From contig JAJKFJ010022933.1 in NCBI GenBank assembly GCA_027382625.1, forward strand, positions 1 to 64,000: a stretch of 64,000 nucleotides of DNA. The letters run 5' to 3'. The notes beneath the pieces were generated by a model. That model made no database searches. It was not told where the DNA came from and saw only the letters and a program-made list of their open reading frames with translations. Below, piece after piece: positions 55,636 to 64,000 of this stretch. This stretch comes from Tetmemena sp. SeJ-2015. Its lineage: Eukaryota; Ciliophora; Spirotrichea; Sporadotrichida; Oxytrichidae. Made by a program: the position numbers and the translations under genes. How positions within the stretch are numbered: position 1 is the stretch's first letter; each line of letters starts with the position of its first letter.

Positions 55636-58600
55636 TCAAATTAAGTTAAAATAAACTATGATACTATTCTTGATTTAGCGTTGATTTTCAAAATTTTAAA
55701 TTAATCTAGTGGCTGTTGACAAACGTTGGAAGAGAGCAGGCTGAGTTTCCTGATGTAGTAGCTCCTGATTTCGTGGCAGTTTGAGATCTCTGTTTCCATT
55801 CTAGTTAAAATTTAATAGGTTGAGTGAATTAATTGAAATTACGCCTTAATTAATTTAAATCACACTTTCAGATTTTCAGTTTAGACTATTGGAACATTTT
55901 GGGATTAGACTATTGGAGCATTTTAGTGGGAATTTTACAATGTGTGAATTAAAAGCGTATTCCTGATTTTATTAGTGCGTAATAAATGTTCCAATAGTCT
56001 AAAAATCTGTGAGATGGAATAGGGCTTTGTGAATAAGAGGGCGCAGAATTTAAGAATAAAGAGAGGAATTAGAGAAAGCTTAAATGCGATAATATTTAAA
56101 TAGTGATTCATTACTGCTCAAGTATAGTCATTGCCCTTCAACAAAGTCATGTCTTCTGCATTTGTATCTGTAAAGTCATTTATTGGCCTGTCCTGTACGC
56201 GCGTCACGAGCGCTTGCATCACCATTTCTCTCCTCTTTAAGTCCTCAGTCACATCTCAGGCCCTGACAGAAAAAGAATGCCTTGCTCATTCCTCCATCTC
56301 CTCCCACAAGGCTTGTCCTAGCCAGATAGCTTCCTCCCCTCTACTGATGCTCTTTGCCCAAGGGACCTGCAGCTGAGGTTCTCAAGAGCAGCCTGCATAT
56401 CACCCTTGCTCTCTCTGAGGGAACTGAGGGACGAGTGCGGACCCGGTGACAGGGCTTCATTTTAATCTTAGTAGGAAAATATTTATAATTAGACTAGTAA
56501 TTTTACGCCCTCTTATTCACAAAGCCCTATTCCATCTCACAGATTTTTAGACTATTGGAACATTTATTACGCACTAATAAAATCAGGAATACGCTTTTAA
56601 TTCACACATTGTAAAATTCCCACTAAAATGCTCCAATAGTCTAATCCCAAAATGTTCCAATAGTCTAAACTGAAAATCTGAAAGTGTGATTTAAATTAAT
56701 TAAGGCGTAATTTCAATTAATTCACTCAACCTATTAAATTTTAACTAGAATGGAAACAGAGATCTCAAACTGCCACGAAATCAGGAGCTACTACATCAGG
56801 AAACTCAGCCTGCTCTCTTCCAACGTTTGTCAACAGCCACTAGATTAATTTAAAATTTTGAAAATCAACGCTAAATCAAGAATATTGTTAGAGCTAATAG
56901 CCATTGGCATGGCGTATCCGCTGTTGTTCATCTCGTTATCATCAGAGTTGGGAATCTGATGGAAACCATTAGGGTTGGCGATAGAAGGTTGAGAAACTTG
57001 GGTGACGAAGGAGACAGGTGCCTGAGCTTATCTGTTGTCCTGAGCGATGTAAGCTTCTCTCATTTTTTGGTTGGTCTTGGCCTTACCAATGAAGGCGAGG
57101 CAGCAACCTCCAACGCAGGCGGTGACTGCAAGAGCCCAGAGGAACATGCAGAACACCATCACTGAGATGATCTGGTGAGCCATCTGTCTGGCTTCTTCCT
57201 CTGACAAGTCGTCAAAGTTGAAATCGAGTTCCACGTCGTGGGGCTTGTTGCGATGGTGGTGACCGCCGTGACCTGTAATGTTTCTCTCATACCAGCTTTG
57301 ACCGTTTCCATAACTCTGCTCATCATAGTCATACTCTCCACTCTCGTTGTTGAAGAAGTAAGTCTGGTTGAAATCCCAAGATAAATAACTAAAAGATGAG
57401 TTGGTGAAGTAAGAGGAATTAAAATTCACAACTAACAATAAATCTAGCTTAATTGTCAAAGTAGGAGGAGTTGTAAAATAAGATAGAAAAAGAAATGATA
57501 AGTGGAGTTGGTATAGTTTGAGGGGTTGTAGTAGCTCACATTACCCTAGTAAGTAGTATAATTATCGTATCCAGAATAATTGTAAGACTGATTTTGAGGC
57601 GATACATAGGATTTGTTAAAAGTGGAATTCAACATTTCCATAATCCAGGCAGTGGCATTTGCTCTAATCTGCTCAAATGTGTCATTATAGACACCAGAAA
57701 AGTTTGAACTATGAGTGAAGAGGGGATTCCATGTGCTGTTAGTGAAATTACCTGAGTAATTGGAGGTAAAGTTCATTATAGAGAAGATGAAGTCAGTAAT
57801 GTTTGAGGTGAAGTTTTCAAACTGATGTGATCTGTTTGCGAAATGGCTCTCATTAAATAAGTGACTGTTATTCATAATCACCTACATCATTCACAATTTA
57901 GGAATATTAATAGAGCTTATAATCATCTTAATTCTAAACATTAAAAATAATTTTGAAATGTAGTCGGATGTCTGATTGAAGAGACCTATTACAAATCCAG
58001 TCTCATTTGTGGAATGATTATAAGTTCCATTAAAAAATACCCTAGTTATAATAATTGTGATGAGTTTGATTTGAGTAGGATGAATTAGAGCAGTTGGATC
58101 TGTGAGAGCCATTAGTGTTAGTCCAATTTTTGAAATGTGAGTTGTTTGTGTAGCTCTGATTGTGGAATTGCGAGCGATTATTAAAAGTCTGGTTGTGGTG
58201 GCCCCATCTAGTATTATTAGTGTAATTGCTATTATTAGACCAGTTGGCGAAGGGATACGATTAATTATAGTATGAAGCGTTGGGATAAGAATAGTTTGAT
58301 GAGTTGTAGTTCGGGAATGGCTCATAGGTATATGATCCATTGTGGTTGTAGAGAGTCTTTTGATACCAAGATGGAGCGTAAGGAGTCACGGTAGGGGCAT
58401 TTCCATATGAGTAGCCATAGGTCTGATTCTGATAGTAGGTGGTGATGAAATTGTCAGCCATCTTATTCAAATAGTTTCTGGCGTATAATAGGGAAATGAA
58501 AGTCAAAGCAAATAAGAAAGCAAGTAAAAACTTAGAAAATCTTAGCAATAGTGCCAATAAGGATTTTGACAACTTTCTTCTTGTAGGCCTTAATAACTTT

Positions 58601-59675
58601 TGATCTCTTGACTACTACCTCACCAGAGGAGTTGGAGTTATTCTCCAACATGCCAGCAATCAATAAGTTATAATTTAAATCTCTTATCTGTTGAGATCCT
58701 TGACGATGGGCTTGAAGGTTTTTAGAGCTAAGACTCCCCACTTTGCAAGGAGCAAGTGGATGAGGATCTTGAAGAATGTCATAATATAGAGGCCGCAAGT
58801 TTCCAACTCAACCTGGTGGCGCTTGCCGGTGTTATCGGAAACAGTCAGTTTACTCCAAGAACTTATGGTAAACAGGAAGAACAAATTTGCCAGGGCACTC
58901 ACAGCGTTATAAATAAGAATAGTTTAGGTTCAAATCAATGTTAGGGAAGATAAGAGAAAATCTAAAATGTCATTCATTTTTATATGGCCTTGAATTAGAG
59001 TTCATTTAAGAGATAAATTATTTCAGAATGTCAAATAAAGAGAGAAAAGCTTATTATCTCATCATTTACAAGTATTTAACTCTGTTTTGTGAATAATTGC
59101 GACCAGCAGATAATTTATAATATAGATATCCAGAAAGTATCTGGCACTTTCCTATTTTTCTGACTGTGTTTTTAGCCTTGACAAGGGTGAAGCTTCTTTG
59201 GTCCAAGAAAGCGGGTTGGATTTGGAACATAGGGTTATGGAAAGGCATAGGGTGTGCGAAGGCTTGAGGCTAGAAGTGTGGGTGGGGAATTGCAAAAGTG
59301 CCTGGAGCTGGCATCATGACTGGCTGAGCCATCATTTGAGGAACGTATTAGGGCAGCACCCCATATTGACCGAATTAATTCATTTGAACTGGCTGGCCTC
59401 CTTGAATATCAATTCATTATTTTATATAAGTTTGAAAATGTTTAGGATATATGATAAACAATAAATTTATGCATTGTGAAACGCCAAATGTATTTAAATA
59501 AGTGTATGAATATGCTACTACAGGCATTAAGAATAAAAGATAGAGTTACTTGGACATATTATTGTTGTTGTTGAGGATACTACACGTTGTGGAGCATTTA
59601 AGTAGGAGGGGCCTGACTGAGCTAGCCTTGCCTCTTCTACTCGTCCGAAGTGGATTAGGATTCTGGAAGATTCAT
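55636..59675 (-). CDS. Membrane glycoprotein, member 3 of the local family, split by a foldback element
   Basis: Start ATG 59673-59675 gives a Q/P-rich exon; introns or IESs follow, then a Q/M/P/H-rich stretch (PQMMAQPVMMPAPGTF). The family core is KIGKCQILSGYLYYNAVSALANLFFLF, a loop with SDNTGKRHQVELETCG, helix LYIMTFFKILIHLLLAK, FKPIVKDLNR and helix FLLAFLFALTFISLL. The central region is full of N-x-S/T sequons and N/Y/S repeats (SSYFTNSSF), so it is likely extracellular and N-glycosylated. A final helix (ISVMVFCMFLWALAVTACVGGCC) and Q/N/P tail end near SSNN. IESs are clear at 58907-59120, 58531-58545 and 57467-57510. The 1.2-kb foldback element (55665-56884) lies in the last codons; removing it would end the protein at TGA 55636-55638. 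Confidence 0.72.
55665..56884. mobile_element. Foldback (long-inverted-repeat) element with TA target site
   Basis: Two arms, 55665-56043 and 56506-56884, are perfect reverse complements as far as I can read over 379 bases. They end in TA on both outer sides (TATTCTTGATT...AATCAAGAATA), consistent with a TA target duplication as in Tc1/mariner relatives. The 462-base spacer (56044-56505) is much richer in G+C than the surroundings. Each arm contains smaller copies of the motif tagactattgga in both orientations. There is no transposase frame, so it is non-autonomous. It sits in the last codons of the membrane-glycoprotein gene and would have to be eliminated, or act as a terminal extension, in the expressed genome. 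Confidence 0.85.
56120..56460 (-). pseudogene. GC-rich broken reading frame inside the foldback spacer
   Basis: On the minus strand one frame reads like protein (PQLQVPWAKSISRGEEAIWL and QALWEEMEE, later LKRREMVMQALVTRVQD), but it is broken by TGA codons and a small frame shift upstream. Base composition is roughly half G+C by eye, unlike every neighbouring gene, and the frame contains no TAA/TAG glutamine codons. I do not recognise the product. A captured fragment of foreign or highly expressed host sequence is possible. Confidence 0.35.
57467..57510 (-). other. IES, pointer CAACTCC (GGAGTTG on +), 37 bp
   Basis: GGAGTTG occurs at 57467-57473 and 57504-57510. Excision continues the sequon-rich repeat (SNYTNSSYFDN). 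A second, AATT-flanked segment follows at about 57418-57450 and also needs removal (YFDNSSYFTNSS). Confidence 0.82.
58531..58545 (-). other. Micro-IES, pointer CTAAG (CTTAG on +), 10 bp
   Basis: CTTAG occurs at 58531-58535 and 58541-58545. Excision corrects the frame at the start of the third membrane helix (GTIAKFLLAFLFALTF), aligned with its paralogue at 41.1 kb. A 5-bp AGA-flanked shift near 58680 precedes it. Confidence 0.72.
58907..59120 (-). other. Longer IES, pointer TTATAA, 208 bp
   Basis: TTATAA occurs at 58907-58912 and 59115-59120. Excision gives KCQILSGYLYYNAVSALANLFFLF, which lines up with KCQTVSGYGLVAVNAIFALTSLFTLF of the 40.4-kb paralogue. This is the best paralogue-supported boundary in the window. 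Confidence 0.9.
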
Positions 59676-59926
59676 ATTAACTTTAATAACTACTAACTTA
59701 CTAGAAACTACTCGCTTTAAATATTTAATCAAATCTGCTTCGCCTTATAAAAAGGTAAATTCAAATTCTCAAAGTTAAAAATAAACTTTACTCTACTTCG
59801 ATAAATATTTTTTATAATTATAAGTAGTCACAAACAAAGATTTGACTACTTATTTTATTCGGAAAGATTTCAAATTCATCTTTTATATTTATTTTCAATA
59901 TTTGCTCATAAATTTAAATATTATTT

Positions 59927-60290
59927 ATGATTACTGCTAATTTAAAAAATTTAATTTTTGATAAATATGTGGGAGGAAAAATTACAAAAAATTAGTAAGG
60001 ATTAATAAATAGGTAAGTATTAGAAAAGTGGTTCTCCATCAGAAAGAAATTGGCTGCATCTGCTAAGATTCGTAATGTTTTTGGAAAATTAAATAATATA
60101 TTCTTTTTATTTAAATTAGGTGGAGATCTTCAAATTCAGAGGAATCGCAGCCTTCCTTGATGAGTATCATAAAAATAGGATTTAAATTGCTCAATCTATG
60201 ATTATATTAATTTATTTTGCAATATAGGGTACCTCATTTGGTTGCATGCTGTACAATCGCAAATTTTATATCCTTTTTCAATATTCTTGA
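59927..60290 (+). CDS. Short uncharacterised protein
   Basis: Not recognised. From ATG 59927 the frame reads ITANLKNLIFDKYVGGKI, then RQVLEKWFSIRKKLAASAKI. A 51-nt GT-AG intron leads to VEIFKFRGIAAFLDEYHKNR and a hydrophobic end to TGA 60288-60290. The basic amphipathic stretch around KWFSIRKKLAASAKIR resembles an IQ-type or membrane-binding helix, but this is weak. It may be one exon group of a larger interrupted gene. Confidence 0.4.
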
Positions 60291-60694
60291 GGTAGAACTG
60301 CTCTTTCATGAATTCTTAAATATTAATTAAATTATTCAGTGACTATGGGCTCTGAGATTTTAGTAGCGATCAAGTCCTTAGTCGATGTTTAGTTGTCGTT
60401 TTGAAATGAAGTGGAGACCTTGGCTTCCTCCTATTGCTTTTACCTATATTCAGTTAAGAGAAGCCATGAATCACAAGAGTAACTTACATTTTAATTTCAA
60501 ATATATTACATATTTAATAAATTGCGCTCTATTTGCTCATGTTAATTATAAGCAAATTGATACTGATTGAATTTGTCCTTCATCGATTCGATTCTCTCTT
60601 TATAATGAAAGAGCTGCTGACCACATCTAAGCGAATGAGGCCATTATAAAGTCATGAAATAAATTGAAAATTAAAATAAATCACTTATTATTGA
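60291..60694. other. Gap with one doubtful open frame
   Basis: It holds a 61-codon plus-strand frame (60385-60570) with no recognised motif, otherwise AT-rich sequence. It could contain an exon of a neighbouring gene. Confidence 0.3.
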
Positions 60695-63600
60695 TGGCGC
60701 ATAACTCAAATTCTCATTCCTCATAGGGGAGAAATCAAGACAGAGATTATTCTAATGTAAAGATATAACTTTATAGAATGAATAATAAATTTAGAGTTAG
60801 TCAGATGCGAGCTCAGCTAAGCAATAGTCTCCTCATGAAAGAAATGCAGATCCTTCCTAAAGAAGCAATAACAAGTCATTATATTATTTTAAGTAGAAGA
60901 GTTACGCGGGACAATAATTATAGCAGAGAGAGTAATTAAAGGACTTATTTTCGAGCTACGACAAAAGAGAGGCCTTTGAAATGGCACTTGAAAGGGGCAG
61001 GGGTCTTACTTCCTCACTCATTATTTTTTCAATAAAGATATCTCCAAAGTGAGGAAAGGCTAGGATTACACTCGTAATCTTAAGGACGAAAGGATGCAAA
61101 CTGAGGAAGTAGTTTATGAAGAAGATGATGAAGATCTCTAAATCAACAAAAGTTATAGCAGTCGAAGACAAGCGAAGGGGAAGCAGTCTTATAATGAAGG
61201 CAGACAGAGTGTATCTAAGTAAAATAGAGCCATTAAGATAGTGGTGGAGGACTAAAAAAGTGAGGAGAGTGAGTCTATGGGAGTATCAGCTAATTAAACA
61301 AGCAGCTTCAGCAATTCAAATTTTATGGATTTTACTCTCTTTCTCTTTTTAGTTTAAGTGTTATTCTAAATACATTTACAGATCACAAGCCCTCCAAAAA
61401 TGCTTCCTCAAACAGGGATATCTACTAGCTAAATCAAAAGCCTGAGTTCGCAGAGTAAATGAACAAACTACTCGACTTTTATCAGCAAAATTAAGAGAAG
61501 ATAATCAAGAAGGAAGTTATCCTTGCGCAAAACACTGCACATACCAATCATTTCTCAAATCAATCAGTTGTCAAGAACACTGATCATCAATAATTATTAT
61601 TGGTTACTGATATGGCAGACTAGGTGCAAACATTTCAAAGACAAAATACAGAGAAGCAATATTGTCTGTTCCCTGGGAGATACACTAATAATGTAGAGTT
61701 TCCATTCCTAATCTCTAACAATTTAATGAGGTTATAATATTCAATTTCTAATTCGAATCCTGTGATATTCTAAATGGACTATCTGTTCGTAGAAATGAGA
61801 AAAGAGTATATGAGACAATAGCTTATGGAGGTTCCAGGTCTACAGATGGGAATAGAGTTTGACGAAAGCACTCCAGTCCCTCAGGAAATATTAATTATAA
61901 ATAGTTGACAAGGATACCCAGTTCATTGACAGCATGTTTTAAGTAAATACATTTAACAACCTATTTAAACGGATATATCCTCTTAAAGCTCAGGGACTTA
62001 AAACTCAAAAGCAAAGTGAACTAAAGCAAATTAAAAATGCACCCTCGAAGCTTGTCTTTCTACTATTGAAAATTTTATATGCTTTTTAAAGCCATATTCG
62101 AAAATTAAAGTTAAACTATCATTTAGAATATGAATTAAAGTTTATTTTAAGTATAATGTCCTTTGACTTGAAAGAAATCCATCGGCTCTTTAGGAAATTT
62201 TACCTTGAAATTGATTTTTCTTTTTTGACAAAGATGAAAACATGACTTTTGAATTCGATGAAATGATAGATTGCTTTGAACTCTTCAGTAACGAAGACAT
62301 GCTCGGAAAAAGACTTATGAAGAAAGTGCTCAAAAGTAAGAATCATAAATCAATCCATTTATTTTTACGGTATAGGTATTGGAGCTAATTTCAATGCAGG
62401 CATAATTTCTTTATTCAAAGAAGGGCAGCAGACAACTATGGCTTTTCCTTAAGAGATATATGAGCAGGTATTTTAGATTATGCAACATGAGGGCTAAGAC
62501 TACATAGATTTCTTTGTAAGAATATCTTCATGCCTTTGATAATTTTCATAGAACTTTATGCCTTTTCTTCAACTCTTCTTCATCAGTAAACTTTTCTCTG
62601 CAGTAGACAAAAGAGAGAAATATTTCAAGGAGTTGCTCGATGAAGACTCAAAGAGTGGTTTATATCAGTGTTTCATGAGGGCAGGCCTTCAAGATAAAAA
62701 CCACTACGAGAAGAACATAACCTATAGAATGGTTGAAAAAGCCATCATAGATATGCGAGGCTACTACCAGGGTACTTTTGGGTTTGATCAGAGTGAAAAT
62801 GTGCTCAGGCAAGTACAGGAGAAAATGCAGGTTGACTCAATCAGTTTGATCGAAAGGAAAAAACAGTCTTATCATGAGGTGTAGAGCAATGTTCAGAGTT
62901 TTTCGAATTGGCTAGCTTATACGTAAAATATAACGAGCTGTATAATACTTATAGAGTGGGATTGCAGCTGATGTGGTCTGAGTTAAGACAAAGAGAACTA
63001 GATTACAAAGATTAATCCAAAGAGAGACTAGCATTTGAGTTCATTTTTGAAGAGAGGATGTGGAAACTAGCATCTCAGATTCAATTCTTCGACTTGAAAT
63101 TTATCCCTCAATAAGTAACTGAGTTGATAAAGCAAAGGGTTTCAGAAAGGAATACCAACATCACCTATCTTTTATTTATTACAGAGATAGAGGAAATCAA
63201 GATAACAACGATGCTTAGTAGGCTAATGAGGACAGTTTTTACATCTTTGACTTTTCAGATTCCCTGACAGAAGTACTGCGTCAATATAGTCCTTGGATAA
63301 AGCACTAATATGTAGAAAGATCCATCTACTACTATATCTGGAATTTGATTCACAAAAGTGCGACTAATAGAAACGGCTCTCCTAACTAGTAAAGAAATTT
63401 TCATGCTAGACAGCCAAGCTTTGGATATGACCCAAATGCAAACGGCTCTTAGTTTAATAAGTACGATCAAAAGCTACTCTTAATTAAATTATTACTGAAG
63501 CTGTTTGGATTGAGCTACGAGAGCTCTTAAAAGAGAAACGCTTTGTTCTAGAAAATGGAGAAGATTAAGTTTATGAGATACATCAAAATATAAGTTGACC

Positions 63601-64000
63601 CTTCTATCATAGCCTCTCTTTCAGATAAGATTTTGTATGAAGATTGTTTTTATTATCACTATCATTTTTGCTTCAGAGTGATGAACGAGCACGCAATCAA
63701 GCTTTTGATAAAGCAATCAGTGATTAACGTTTAAACAAGTATTCTCTTTTATAGTTTAGAAGGTTAGCTAAATTACAATAGGAATTCAGATGAAGTGAGC
63801 GAAGCTGATAGAGATTTCTTTAAAGGGCTCCCAGAGAAGAAAGAAAGTAAATTTGGAAGCAGCATGAATGGCACTTAGAATCTGAAAAGAGAGTCAGATG
63901 AACAGGTGAATAGCAATTTACCAATTCCAACTATAGAGTCTGAGTAGATCCCTGAGGGCAGTTAAAATGATAATGGAATGAAGAAAATTAAAATGCTATT
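60695..64000 (+). CDS. Large EF-hand-containing protein, incomplete at window end
   Basis: From ATG 60695 (AHNSNSHSSQGRNQDRDY) a long, heavily interrupted coding region runs off the right edge. Recognisable pieces in order: acidic and basic N-terminal low complexity (VVYEEDDEDL), EKQYCLFPGRYTNNVEFPFL, a region with MDYLFVEMRKEYMRQQLMEV, then an EF-hand-like loop (FFDKDENMTFEFDEMIDCF) with LHRLFRKFY-like preceding helix, and helical segments (MVEKAIIDMRGYYQGTFGF, RQRELDYKDQSKERLAFEF, DFSDSLTEVLRQYSPWIKH). An IES with pointer AAATA sits at 61886-61903; several other frame changes are unresolved. Calcium regulation is inferred from the EF-hand only. The family is unknown. Confidence 0.5.
61886..61903 (+). 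other. IES, pointer AAATA, 13 bp
   Basis: AAATA occurs at 61886-61890 and 61899-61903. Excision changes PQE plus a TGA-terminated tail into TPVPQEIVDKDTQFIDSMF, staying open for a further 200 bases. Confidence 0.75.

Noticed and set aside
56131..56376. Plus-strand open frame in the foldback spacer
   Set aside because: It is serine-rich with no motif, and the minus-strand frame over the same bases looks more protein-like; neither is intact as a gene.
1..64000. Telomeric C4A4/G4T4 repeats, telomere-bearing transposons or other autonomous transposase genes
   Set aside because: No such repeat runs and no transposase, integrase or reverse transcriptase motifs were seen on either strand.
1..64000. 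tRNA, rRNA genes or CRISPR arrays
   Set aside because: No cloverleaf-like segment with conserved T-loop bases, no rRNA core sequence and no regularly spaced repeats were noticed.

Overview
The window is ciliate DNA. Conserved proteins read through only if TAA and TAG are glutamine and TGA is the sole stop; examples are TDPG-Q-VP in a DHHC protein and YKG-Q-W in MORN repeats. Base composition is about two-thirds A+T, introns are mostly tiny (18-60 nt) and intergenic gaps are short.

The main result is that this looks like germline (micronuclear) rather than somatic (macronuclear) DNA. Across most genes the conserved reading frame is broken by short AT-rich segments that have no usable GT-AG splice sites but lie between short direct repeats of about 3-7 bp. 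Removing the segment plus one repeat copy restores the expected family sequence or removes an in-frame TGA. This is how internal eliminated sequences (IESs) with pointer repeats look in hypotrich spirotrichs such as Oxytricha or Stylonychia. The variety of pointers (AAGAAT, CCATT, ATTTG, AGCTG, TTATAA and others) argues against Paramecium, whose IESs use TA only. I found no obvious scrambling: the identified genes have their pieces in order. The genus is inference.

Layout. 0.07-5.5 kb: tubby-like gene (-), MORN/IQ protein (+), unknown gene (+). 5.6-15 kb: CFAP97-like, a long coiled-coil membrane protein, a class III aminotransferase and a PAQR receptor (all +). 15.2-24.5 kb: cullin, INO80C/Ies6-like, an unknown gene and a CK1 kinase (all -). 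25-36 kb: DHHC palmitoyltransferase, TRAF-type zinc-finger protein, a small minus gene, a retinoblastoma-like pocket protein and thymidylate kinase. 36-40 kb: small unknown, MFS transporter, TRF4-type poly(A) polymerase (-). 40.4-52.3 kb: a large acidic membrane protein, an NT-C2 coiled-coil protein, an OSCA/TMEM63-like channel, a pirin and a multispan membrane protein (-). 52.7-59.7 kb: two more relatives of the 40.4-kb membrane protein, degenerate repeats, and a foldback element with two identical 379-bp arms around a GC-rich spacer. 59.9-64 kb: a short gene and a large EF-hand-bearing gene that runs off the window.

The genes are mostly housekeeping, signalling and ciliary genes with no operon logic. 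What unites the region is its germline organisation and the local expansion of one membrane-protein family. CDS coordinates run from start codon to stop codon and include introns and IESs; exact intron and IES edges were worked out by eye.
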